A stretch of DNA of 64,000 nt from Neonectria sp. B-13 (taxonomy: Eukaryota > Ascomycota > Sordariomycetes > Hypocreales > Nectriaceae). How positions within the stretch are numbered: position 1 is the first letter of the stretch; the number at the start of each line of letters is the position of its first letter. This document shows, piece after piece, positions 34,284 to 44,516 of this stretch. Made by a program: the position numbers and the translations under genes. The DNA is taken from assembly GCA_002682825.1 (NCBI GenBank), contig NOKP01000016.1:1391660-1455659 (forward strand), in the 5' to 3' direction. The notes beneath the pieces are model-generated. The model was not told the origin of the DNA. It searched no databases and saw only the letters and a list, made by a program, of their open reading frames with translations.

Positions 34284-36048
34284 ATGCTGTATCCGATTTC
34301 AGAGAAGCTTCCAGCTCCTAGCTCTAAGCTCTTGTTGGTATCCTCCCTGCTCTTAGGAGGGCTAGTGCGTTACCATAATACGAAATTGCTAGAAACCAAC
34401 AAACAATGCTGATCACAACTTTCTAGGCTATCAGCTACTATCTCATCATCTTGCCCATCTACAACGTCTTCTTCCATCCGCTTCGGAAATTCCCTGGTCC
34501 AAAGCTATGGGCAGCCTCACCCCTTCCTTGGTTGAACACATATGTGAAAGGCAGAATGCATCAAGTCTCCTTGGCATTTCACGATAGGTATGGTCCAGTG
34601 GTACGAGTCGGGCCAAATGAACTCTCCTTCATCAAGCCAGAAGCCTGGACCGCAGTTATGGGCCACCGCCGGCCTGGGCAGGCTGAGAATGGCAAGGCGC
34701 CGTATTATCGCAACGATCAAATCCATTCCATCGTCGGTGCCGATCGTCAAGATCATACACGTATGCGCCGACTCCTGTCCCACGGCTTCTCGACTGCCTC
34801 AATGGTAGAGCAACAACCATTGATCAGACGCTACATTAACCTCTTAATCCAGCGACTGCATGAGAACTGTGATGGCGGAAGAACACCCGTGGACGTCGCT
34901 GCCTGGTTTAATTACACTACATTCGATATCATCGGTGATTTATCGTTTGGGGAATCATTCGGTTGCCTGGAAAATTCCGCAATGCACCCGTGGGTTAGGC
35001 TCGTCTTTGCAAATGTGAGGACTACGGCTATAAGAAATGCTTTAAGCCGCTTGCATTTCGTTGGCTTTCTCCTGCCCCTGATGGTATCGCCGCAATTGAT
35101 CAAACAGGCTGCGGATCATGCTCAGCTCACCAAAGACAAAGTGTCTAAGCGGCTGGCATTATCAGAAACACGGCCAGACTTCATGCAGAACATGGTGATC
35201 GGAAAAGGCAGACTAGTAGGCATCTTGGAAACTTTTATGCACGGTAGACAAGTCTGCTAACATCGACTTTTAGTCAATGAGCCGCGAAGAAATTGACAAG
35301 AACGCTGAAGCTCTCACCATTGCGGGGTCTGAGACTACAGCAACTACTCTGGCAGGCGCAATCTACATGATAACAACACATCGAGCAGTCAAGGAAAAGC
35401 TAGAGGCTGAAATTAGGTCGTCATATACTGATGAAGAAGAGATCGACCTTCTAAACGTTGCAAAGTTGCCATACCTTGGGGCTGTGGTGGAAGAGACGCT
35501 AAGGATGTACCCCCCTGCGCCAAATGCGCTTCCTCGGGTAACACCCCCTCAAGGAGATGTTATACTTGGAGAACCAGTCCCCGGAAATGTGAGTCAGCTA
35601 CGGGTGTTTTTTAACTAGAAATTTGTTCCAAGGGGTTCCAGGGAAGCTTACTATGTCACAGGTTGTACTCGCCGTTCCTCACTGGGCCATGTACCATAGT
35701 GAGAGCAACTTCAAACGCCCCATGGATTTTGTCCCGGACAGATGGCTTGGTGATCCTGAGTTCAGTTCGGATCGCAGGGACTGCATGAATGCGTTTTCTT
35801 TCGGCCCGCGCAATTGCATTGGCAAAAAGTAAGTGACACACATGACCTTTCCGCCGTTGAATAGCAATTATGGGTTCCTAACACGGTTTTTTAGCCTTGC
35901 ATATGCTGAGTTGAGAATGATTCTTGCTCGCGTGATGTGGAACTTCGATGTCAAGCTAGCGGACCGAAGCAGTGACTGGATGAACCAAAGAACATTTCTT
36001 GCATGGGAGAAGGAAGGCCTGTATATTCACCTTACACCCAGGGCGTAA
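34284..36048 (+). CDS. Cytochrome P450 monooxygenase
   Basis: Microsomal fungal P450 of the isotrichodermin C-15 hydroxylase-like group; an oxidising enzyme usually of secondary or xenobiotic metabolism. Exons 34284-34364, 34427-35215, 35274-35588, 35662-35828 and 35895-36048 give 501 aa in one frame. The N-terminus carries the membrane anchor (LLLVSSLLLGGLAISYYLIIL) and the proline-rich hinge HPLRKFPGPK. Diagnostic motifs are intact: I-helix AGSETTAT, K-helix EETLR, a PERF-like FVPDRW, and the heme-binding loop FSFGPRNCIGK with its Cys ligand. Nothing is missing, so it should be active. The exon 1/2 junction is supported by phase and by hydrophobic continuity. The substrate is unknown; the MFS pump sits 2 kb away. 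Confidence 0.93.
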
Positions 36049-36513
36049 GGTCCGAAAGTTGGATTCCTAGCGGTGTAATGCAGTCCGTTGCTGCCTCAAG
36101 TGTCACGCACCCGAGCGCCATAGTGCACAGCATCCGCCCGCCTGGAACCAGCACGCCCACGGGGACCAAATCAAGAGTTCCTGGCTCAGGCCAGTTCAGG
36201 CTGAAGCAGAAGCGCTCATTTCGGGGGAGGGAAGAGGAAACTCTTTGATGTCAGTTTTGGATTGTGTATGGGCTGTCATATCAAGTCGTTGCGTCATTAG
36301 CTGGTAATTCCCTTGATCCCTCAACAGCGAGATAATCAATGTTATCATGGTTCATTGGGTACAAATATGTCTTTCAAATATTCTCTCCTATTCTCAACGT
36401 AATCGCTTCTTCCTATTTCATTCTAAGTATTCATACTCCAGCAGCCACCGCTTCTCTCTCCCCTTCTACCAACAGCTTTCGACTGTTGATCCCAGTCTCA
36501 GCTCAGTTAGCTA
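36049..36513. other. Convergent 3' region
   Basis: Lies between the P450 (+) and the unknown-function gene (-), AT-rich to pyrimidine-rich, with no coding signal. Confidence 0.5.
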
Positions 36514-37873
36514 TCACTCTTTCAACTCTTCAGCGATCTCCTCCAAAAGGTCAAAAATCTTGTAACGGAGCCGATGCTCTGCTTCTATAGCAATCCAGCA
36601 AGTCAAAACGATTGCCTCTTCAATCAGATTGCCCGAATGCGACCCTCCAGCGTTCATATTCGGGCTGTCCTCTCCGCTTTTGCCCATGTCCCAGCAGTGT
36701 GGTTCATCTTGGTTTGCAACAATCGTGCCGCCGCTACCCAGTCCAAGCCGCTCTTGCTCGGACAAAGTGGCCTTGTTGTAAGCCGCTGGGTAGATGTGAA
36801 GTGTGCCAACCAACGACTTCTTCTTGTTTGGAGGAGCATCGGTTCTCTCAGACGCCCGAAGTGACGCCCAACGATCCTTGTTGATTGTTGCAAGGACGTT
36901 CCTGTCTGAGTCAACGAGCTGCGGTAACGTACTGTTAGCTCAATTCCAGAAGGAGCGAGTCGTAGTTTTACGACGAGGCAAAACCTACCTTCATATCATG
37001 CGATACGCCCTTCCAACGTCGGATCCAACGAGGTAGAAACGATCTCGTCCCACTCCACCGGTACTCTTGTCCAGCAAGTTCCCATTTGAGCTTCCTCCCA
37101 AGGAAGCCAGTCCTCCGCATCTTCACGGCTATGACAAGGCCTTGGACGTCCTTCACATCCTCCAACTCCCTTTTCGGGGGCTTCTCCTTCATTCGAAACC
37201 TTTTCCTCGTCCTTTGCTTGCGTTCGTAGCTCTTCCGATCATGAACCTTCCTTTTGTTTTCCAGAACCTCTTCGACCCCGTCGCCCAACTCCATTTGGAA
37301 AGAGTTCCACATGCCCGTCCGCCGGATGCGGGCTATGGCCTTGCTAGTGGGCGTGTACTTGGGGTTGTCGCCCCGGTAGAAAATCGGTTTCCATGTGTTG
37401 GCGTGCTTGTGCGGGATTGGATTCGTCACGAAGTAATGAGCCTCCTCGGAGCTTGACGGTGTGAATAGGTGCTTGCGACCGAATAAAAGGCGGCGGTAGA
37501 GTTGCAGTGTCTTTGCAGGATGTGGAAGAGAATCACCACACGTGGCTTGCTGGCTGGTACTTGCATCCAAGGTTAAGCCCTCATGGTTATCGCAAAGGCT
37601 GGCCATTTTGTTGTCGGTTGAGTGTTGCATGGAATTGTCGATGGGACCTACCCATTCTCGTTGGTGGTATTTATCACCACTGCTCGTGTCACCGTCGCTG
37701 ATCGTCTGGATCGCGAAATGCGAGAATACGAAATACGGGTCCAGGCCATTAGTTTTCAGCTTCAGCCGCAAATCAAGCCCGGTGTAACGATTAGGAGCAC
37801 GTACCAGTCCTTCAGTGAAGCTTGGAGTTTTGACTGGACGGAGCGAGTGTGATTGAGATTGCGATTGCGCCAC
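36514..37873 (-). CDS. Conserved fungal protein of unknown function
   Basis: Minus-strand exons 37873-36989 and 36918-36514 give 429 aa. The protein-like middle is basic and charged (RKSYERKQRTRKRFRMKEK) and is flanked by a conserved-looking N-terminal block (LYRRLLFGRKHLF, then NTWKPIFYRGDNPKYTPTS) and a C-terminal block (GQEYRWSGTRSFLP, SHDMKLVDSDRNVLATI, PNKKKSLVGTLHIYP, NLIEEAIVLTCWIAIEAEH). The two blocks, with their KWELAGQEYRW pattern, recall the Tubby/LURP-like beta-barrel with an inserted basic linker, but this is only a resemblance. No signal peptide or membrane segment is seen, and the basic stretch could act as nuclear targeting. The gene is divergent from nothing nearby: its 5' end abuts the 3' end of the MFS gene within 162 bp. 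Confidence 0.8.
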
Positions 37874-38034
37874 ATAAGATTAATAGGGCTAAGGCACTAA
37901 TTGATGGACTGCACATCTCCTCCTTAAAGCTTAACGTCGCAGTTCTCTGCAGCTTACTCCGCACGGGACGGAGCGATTACTCTTATTGCTGACACCGTTA
38001 GACAAACTCGTTGACTAAAACTACACGTCAAAAA

Positions 38035-40133
38035 TCAAGCACTTGGGCTCTGCAGCTTCTTTTCCTGCAGCATCTTACGATCCTGCTCCTGCAGGGCAAC
38101 CGTCTTCTTCGTGTACTTCCGTCTGTCGATGCTCGGAATCCAAAACGCAGCTACGCATCCAACTATGCCAAACGCCATCGCAATCAGGTATGAGAGGTGT
38201 GCGCCGTCGAGATATGCAAGCTGGTTGCCCCGAGTGGCCGCGGCCCGGATCTCGTCTGTGATATCGGGGACGGCGGCGTACGCTGCGTCAGTGTTTAGTC
38301 GAGCGGCTGCGGTAAGTCCGGCCAGGTTCGTGCTGTTAAACCCGAGCCCAGCCACCTCGTCTGATACTCGGCTGGGGAGAGCGGTTGTATAGCGGTTGTT
38401 GGTCACGCTGCCGAAGATGGCGACGGCGATAGCACCGGCGATGAGACGGGCTGTCCCAGCGAGACCAGCGGCTGTTCCACTGTGCGTTGCGTTAGTGCGT
38501 GTTCATGGACGATGAAGCAAGTGCCTCTGAAGTCTCAGCTTACATGTCATTCTGATCCACGATTCCGAAGCCAACGAGCACAAAGCAGTTGAGCATGACA
38601 AGGGCCGTAGTCATAGAAACGATGACGGTCAGAACCACGGATTTGACAGGGTTGTCGATTGTTGAAGTCGACAGGGCGCCGACGCACGCTGTCTGGAGGG
38701 CGATGTAGAAGACAATTTGCCACCGCTGATGACCCAGTCTCTTGCTCCCAAGCACCGCGATTCCACCAACTGCACGGGCCAATGTGAGCAAGGCATCAAT
38801 AACAGGAAGTGAAGAAACGTACGAATGGTTCCAAGGGGAACGACCTCTGCATACAGGCCCTTGGAGATCTCGTCGGTCGCGTAGAGAAGCTGCGACATTC
38901 TTGGCCACAGTGTAGCGTTGGAGTAGTACTGCATGCCGACGACCGACATGACAATCATGGGCATGGTGAAGCTAGGAATCTCAGTAGGAGCCCAGAGAGG
39001 TTTCGACCGTCAACTTACTGTCGAACTTCTTTGAATAGGCGCGCCGGTAGCAGCGGCTCCTCTATGTTCCCATACGCCTCGTAGAAGCCAAGACTGACGA
39101 GGAGTAGCAGTCCGATAATGATTGGCGCAAGTGTAGCCGCGCTCTTCCAAGGGTAGAGGGTTCCGCCCCAATTCACGCCGATGATAAAGAGGGTGCAGCC
39201 CATGATGAACATAGCCAGTCCAATCCAGTCAAACGACTTGAGCAGGTCTGTCTTAGTTCTAGTCGAGCTCGCATGCTTGGTGCGGAATGAGGGAGGATGG
39301 TAGAATGTCCAAAGGAACACGGTGTTGAGTGCTTGGAAGGCGATCATCAGATAGTAGGCGTTGCGCCACTGGCCGGTGTATTTTATGATGACCCAGGAGA
39401 TCAGCGGCATGAGTTGAGCAATGATAGACGAAGCGTCGAACAAGCCGATGGTGACCATGCGCCATTCATTCGGCACAATCTCCTACAAGCAGGCAATCCC
39501 AAGTCAGCTCTATCCACGCGTGGCATAACTTGACATCGGCATCTCACCTGCACAGCGCCAAACGCCATCTCCAGTAATCCGGCTCCTGAACCGAAGATGG
39601 CCCCGGAAGCAATCATCTGGCCGATGCTCTGGCCCGTTGCGCCGACGATGGCGCCGACGATGAGCGTTGCAGCACCGCAGATGAAGAACCAGCGCCGCCC
39701 GAAGATGTCGGACAGGCGTCCGCCAATTGTGACGAAAATGGCGCCGCCGAGGTTCCAGGATATCGTTATCCATGTGTAGGTCGAATCTGGGCCAAGGTCT
39801 GCGTTGATGAAGCTTAGAATCGCTGGCGGGATAAGGAGGGTAAACAGATAGGCGTTGTACGACAGTGCCATTGCCTTTTGAGATATCATTTATTAGCGCC
39901 GGTGTAGCTTCGCACGCAGTAAGATAGCATCGGAGACTCACGGCAACGGCCATGCAGCTTCTCCATGTCATGCCAACCTCCTCGCCAGTATGTTGCAACG
40001 CCGCGACGATATTGTCGGTGCCATTGCCATCATCTCCATCCTTAGAACCCATGTTTCCACTGTCATCATTATTGACAGGCTCGATGAAGTCGGCGTGGGT
40101 GACGCGAGTCTTGTCGTCAGCATCTGCAGCCAT
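38035..40133 (-). CDS. TRI12-like MFS efflux transporter
   Basis: Fourteen-segment major facilitator of the fungal TRI12/trichothecene-efflux-pump type, exporting toxins or drugs across the plasma membrane. Minus-strand exons 40133-39942, 39874-39548, 39482-39019, 38971-38823, 38769-38544 and 38479-38035 give 600 aa. After a polar N-tail (about 55 residues) the first half shows the loop-2/3 signature GGRLSDIFGRRW and AGLLEMAFGAVQEIVPNEWR, and the second half GLAGTARLIAGAIAVAIFG. The C-tail is basic and charged. A similar topology serves siderophore and multidrug pumps, so its cargo is open. It could move a product of the neighbouring P450, but no pathway backbone is in the window. The 3' end lies 161 bp from the start of the gene at 36514-37873. 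Confidence 0.9.
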
Positions 40134-42032
40134 GTTGCCGTTTCTTTCGGAACTGAGAAAGAGAGGAGGAGCAAGCGAAACCGTTTCTTGAGACGTCTCG
40201 GACTTTACACCTAATTACTGGAAGGTGTTGTGAGCGGCTGCCTTGTTTAATAAGCTCGTGAAGATCCCTAGGGAAAAACATAGCCGACATGCCGCCCTGC
40301 CTGACAACCGCCCTAACCATGTCAAGCATACATGCCTTCCCCCGCTTCACCAATCCAGCAATTCCTCTGGCAAGAGAAGTCCGTTTGTCTATTTGGCCGG
40401 AAAACCTTGTCGTTGCCCGCATGGAGCTGTCTGCAATGGTCTCGCCTGCATCGCGATTACGACTACACCAGTATGGGGCATTGGCCATGAGTGGCTTAAG
40501 GAATGAAAGCTCCAAAGTAATGGCTTGACTCGGGCATCACCTAGGCCTCACTATTAAAACGTGTTGGGCTTTCCAAATTGGTACTTTAGGATTGTTCGCT
40601 CGACCCAATGATGGCTTTCCATGATCACATAGCAAATAGCTGGTTTAGTTCAACGACTTGTTTCCAATTGTCGTTTTGTTAAAGAAAAAGAACTTCGGAT
40701 AGTTTTGAACGAGAGTAGTATTTGTACTCGATTCAAAATTCCAAAGCCAACCTCTTCTAGTAAGCATGACGAGCAATTAACCACGTACGACGTTGTGGGG
40801 TAATGAAGCAGGCCAGTCGTTGCAACTATCAAGAGGTCAATCAGCTTATGAAGTCTGCTCTGTCGTCAACCAAGTGCTCGATGGCAGCCCCGAATGCTTA
40901 AAACATGGGGAACTTATCTCGACGGAGGGCTAGTAAACGACGTGCAGCCGTTCATCTCATCTGCATTGTATGCGGAGTAGATGTTTACTCAAACTGCGAT
41001 CAGATGTAGGTCAGTGACGCTACCCAGGCCAGTGCGGTCAGTCTGGTCGATCTTCATGACGTAACCGCGAGGGAGTTTACGTTGCCCGGAAGTCGGAACT
41101 CAAGCATGGGATCCTGCTTCAGGCTAAACTCACCCTTCAGCTGCGAATACAACTTCCGAGCTCGTCCACAAGGGTCAGTTCTCGCGCCCGCTCGGATAAC
41201 AGGGATACTCATGATCCGTGCTCGAAGGTTTAGAGCTGTTGGTTGCGTCATTATGCTTGTAGACTTTCTGCGGGTGTTTATTTCCGAAGCAATGCGACAG
41301 AGACGTATCTTCCCGTTCCGGTGGATTTCCGGGTAACGGTTATGGCCCTTACACTTCATAAGTAAATTTTTGAACATTAACTACAGCCCAAGTCCAATAA
41401 GCTGACCAATGGCTTGCGCCATTGTTCTGGTGCGGGTGAGTCTACTCCCGACTTTGTGACCTGCGCGGGATTGGTCAAAGATAAGCTATTAAGCTATGAA
41501 AACGCTACTATTGCGGCCGATGATGCAACAATAGAAGAAATGAAACAACACATCAAAAGAAATACCATATAGATGAGAGTATCATGAGCCTGGATGTGGT
41601 CTGTCCGTGGCTGTCCGTGTATCTGCCGGACGTTGCCTTGCATTCCCCAATCAACAAGAAATGAAAGTTGTATACACCAACGTTGACAATAAAAGAAGAC
41701 GAGCGCGGTATGGCGCTGCGAACATCCACCAGACCGAATGAAGACGAAGATGATGCCGAGTTGGACATGAGAAGCTTAAGAAACGAGCTGGTGCGTCAGG
41801 GTCAAATGAAAGAACCAATCAATGCATGGGTGCCGTTGGAAATGTTAAGACGTTTGAATTTTTAAGATACTCTAATTACACCTACAGACGATCTGCCCCA
41901 TTCGTAAATCTAGTAAACAGCCCAATTATGCTTCTAGACGCTTCATAAAATTGATTAATATATGCTAGCTATTGCATCGCCGCGTGATGTTCAAAGCTTT
42001 TAGAGGTACTATGTACAGCAAAAAATACAGCT
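40134..42032. other. 1.9-kb region between MFS and ERG3 genes
   Basis: Holds the MFS promoter. One short acidic frame at 41710-41865 looks protein-like and is listed separately. Nothing else is supported. Confidence 0.4.
41710..41865 (+). CDS. Possible small acidic protein or last exon, 51 aa
   Basis: An ATG-started frame of 51 codons has strongly protein-like composition, with an acidic stretch NEDEDDAELDMRSLRNEL and an ending INAWVPLEMLRRLNF. The frame is also open for 42 nt upstream, so it might be the final exon of a gene whose 5' exons I cannot find. No family is recognised and chance is possible. Confidence 0.2.
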   Translation: MALRTSTRPNEDEDDAELDMRSLRNELVRQGQMKEPINAWVPLEMLRRLNF

Positions 42033-43100
42033 TTACTCGCCCTTGGGCTTCTTGATGATTTCGCCCTTCTCATCTACCAGGCCCATCTCCCGCATGACTT
42101 TGATGGAGTCGTGGATAGGGTCCAGGTCGGGCTGAGGGGCTCGGTGCGAATCCCAGTAGTTGTCGGCCCAGGTGAAGTACTGGCCGTAGTTGACGGTAAA
42201 GTACATGTGGTGCAGCGTGTGGTGGGCTGGGCTGTTGACGAACTTTTCCAGCCAGTGGCCGGTGATCATGTCGCCGTCGTGGATGAGGATGGTCCAGACT
42301 TGGACCATGGCGAAGAGGACCAGGTAGAGGTACTTCTGCATTGGGCAAATGTACGGGAAGATGCTGCAGGCTGGTTAGAGAACAGTGCATTTTGCAAGAT
42401 AAACCAGATGAGTACTTACTGGTAAGGGAGGGATTGGGCGAATCCATCAAGAGGGTGAAAAGCGATGGCGGCCCATGGCGTGGGGACTGGAATGGTCAGT
42501 TCTTCTGATTCTTCAAAGGCAGTCACGAGGACATGAATGACATGACTTACTAATCCACTTGTGATGAGGCTTATGGACATATTTGTAGATGCTGGGGTGG
42601 TGCTCCAGGCGGTGAATCCAGTAGATACCGAGGTCGTTGAACATCATGTACAAGAAGGTGGACACTGCCATCCAGGCCCAGCCATACTCTGCGACATCGG
42701 TGTACAGCAAGCTGTAGCCTCGCACCTCGCCGAGGAAGATGGGCAGGGTGAAGAGCGAGATGATGGGAATGGCCGTCAACGACGATTGGATCTCCTGCCG
42801 GATCTGGTTCTTCAGGAAGCGCGGGTGGTACTCCAGGCGCTTGTCGAAGATGAAGCGGTACGACAAGGACGCGGAGATGAAGTAGATTGTCGCGGCGCCA
42901 ATTGCCGCAAGGAGGAACAGTGAGAAGCCTTGGCGATAGATGTTGTCCTGCGGCAGCGAAGACTCGGCCGACGAGGGCCAAGCGTGGTCGTCGAGCGGTG
43001 ACTCGGTTTGCGTGGCATTGGAGAATTTTAGCGGAGGGAAGACTTTGGCGTAGGCCTTGTCAAGCACCAGCCAGTCGGCGACCTCCAGAACAGCGTCCAT
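42033..43100 (-). CDS. erg3: Sterol C-5 desaturase
   Basis: Fatty-acid-hydroxylase superfamily di-iron membrane enzyme that introduces the C-5(6) double bond in ergosterol synthesis in the endoplasmic reticulum. Minus-strand exons 43100-42551, 42486-42420 and 42363-42033 give 315 aa. The histidine boxes that bind iron are all visible: HRLEHH, HKPHHK and HTLHHMYF. Several membrane segments are present (FLLAAIGAATIYFISASL, FLYMMFNDLGIYW). The conserved PTPWAAIAFHPLDG is restored across intron 1. The C-terminus ends KKPKGE, a lysine-rich ER-type tail. An upstream in-frame extension to 43187 exists but the ATG at 43100 begins the family-like MDAVLEVADWLVLDK. Fungi often carry two or three copies; this is one of them. 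Confidence 0.93.
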
Positions 43101-43998
43101 GGCGGGCGAAACGCAGAAGCGACAAGGAGAAGAGACACTAGAAGCCCGGGTGAGGTCAATTGAGGTTGAAGTGAGCGTCAATCTCAAGCACTCATGTCGG
43201 CCTGTTTGTGTTTGAAAAAAAGAAGCTAAATCAATCGAACGGGAGGTTTCATTTTAACACAAAGGGGGTTGATTTCCAGCGCCGAGAAGCTCCGACATGG
43301 GGTACGGATACGTCCGTATCCGTAATGAAAACACCGACTCCGCTGATCGGGCGGATGTGGAATTGGATGTGGAACGTGGATGTGGGAACTTGGATGCGCC
43401 GGCTTCGGCTGTGATTGGCTGCGGGCTGTTTCTTGGCAGATCTGGAGCTCAACGCCCAATCCGAATACGAGCCTGCATCCGAGATATTCGGTTGGGGCGT
43501 CAGGGATGTCCGGTCAGGTCATGTGACCCCGTGACGTGTTCAGCCGTGCAGCTCAACGTGCTGTGTGTTGTTTGCTATGGATCTTGGTGAGTCCGGGAAA
43601 GAAAAGCAGAGGTGCAGGGTCGTGGTCTCTTATACCAATTCATAGATACGTACAGACAACGATTCGTGGTGATAAGATTCACGGTCAAGCTGGTGGGTCC
43701 ACCATTTCCAAGGTGTGAAGTATGATTGAGGTCTCACTCATTACCAACGGAAATTCGCCCGTGCCATTCACCTTTCTACCCATTGCCATTGCATGAAGCA
43801 AAGCCGCGATAATTCTATGTCGTAGGAATGTCATACCCTCTTACTGTAGGAAACCCGATTCATTGTAACCGTTCATCAATAGCGTGCAAGCAATGCCTCC
43901 CTTCAACAACAAAAAAGTAGCCTCAAAAACGACAGGTCTAGGGTGGTCAGAGCTCACGTGACCTGACCCCAACGCGCAAAAAGAAAAGTTCTAACGAA
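43101..43998. other. ERG3 upstream region
   Basis: Promoter side of the sterol desaturase, extending to the tRNA. Overlapping frames on both strands at 43208-43718 have no motif. Confidence 0.45.
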
Positions 43999-44082
43999 CT
44001 CCCTCGGGAAGGCTCGAACTTCCGATCTCCCGATAGTCAAGTAATAACAGTCGGACGCTTTAGCCAACTAAGCCACGAGGGA
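43999..44082 (-). tRNA. tRNA-Asn (GTT) with a 10-nt intron
   Basis: The minus strand folds as a full cloverleaf. The acceptor stem is TCCCTCG paired with CGAGGGA, the D-arm contains AGTTGGCTAA, and the anticodon stem is TCCGA paired with TCGGG. The loop is CT-GTT-A, then a 10-nt intron (ttacttgact), then A. The T-arm is GGAAG-TTCGAGC-CTTCC. Removing the intron leaves GACTGTTAATCGG, the classic Asn anticodon arm. The intron sits right after position 37, the usual place. The identity rests on the GTT anticodon; the discriminator is G. Confidence 0.85.
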
Positions 44083-44516
44083 TCTTAGATGATTGGATGA
44101 TTATTGAGGCAACATCACTGGATAAATAGACTCAGTTTCAGGAATAAACCATTGAGTGCTTGGATGGTCACTCGGATTTGCTCGAACCGTCGTCCTGAGT
44201 CAATGTGTCGTTTGAACATTTTTACCTGCAACGCACCGTACTTTGCTATAAATCCCCGGAACTTGATGTTACATCTGCAATTACTGGATTTTTATTGAGC
44301 TACTTCGTGCACTGGGTAGAACTGAGGCATGGATTGAAAGTAGAAAGGTTGGCTTCGCTAAGCGTCATTAAAACCCCAATAGCGGTTGCGGACGTTGATT
44401 GCTATCCATCAATTCCATTTTTATGTAGTACTATTTATACAGAGAATTGTTGATCGATGACTGCTTCAGACTGCCTCCTCAATAAATTTTGACACCAATA
44501 ATCTAGGATCAAGTGT
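44083..44516. other. Spacer between tRNA and GH28 gene
   Basis: No gene. It holds tRNA 5' flanking sequence and the 3' end of the GH28 transcript. Confidence 0.5.

Noticed and set aside
545..40133. A complete secondary-metabolite cluster
   Set aside because: No polyketide synthase, NRPS, terpene cyclase or RiPP precursor is in the window; only accessory enzymes are present.
42513..43187. Extended N-terminus for the sterol desaturase starting near 43187
   Set aside because: The extra 29 residues are Ser/Thr-rich and not family-like; the ATG at 43100 starts a segment matching the family.
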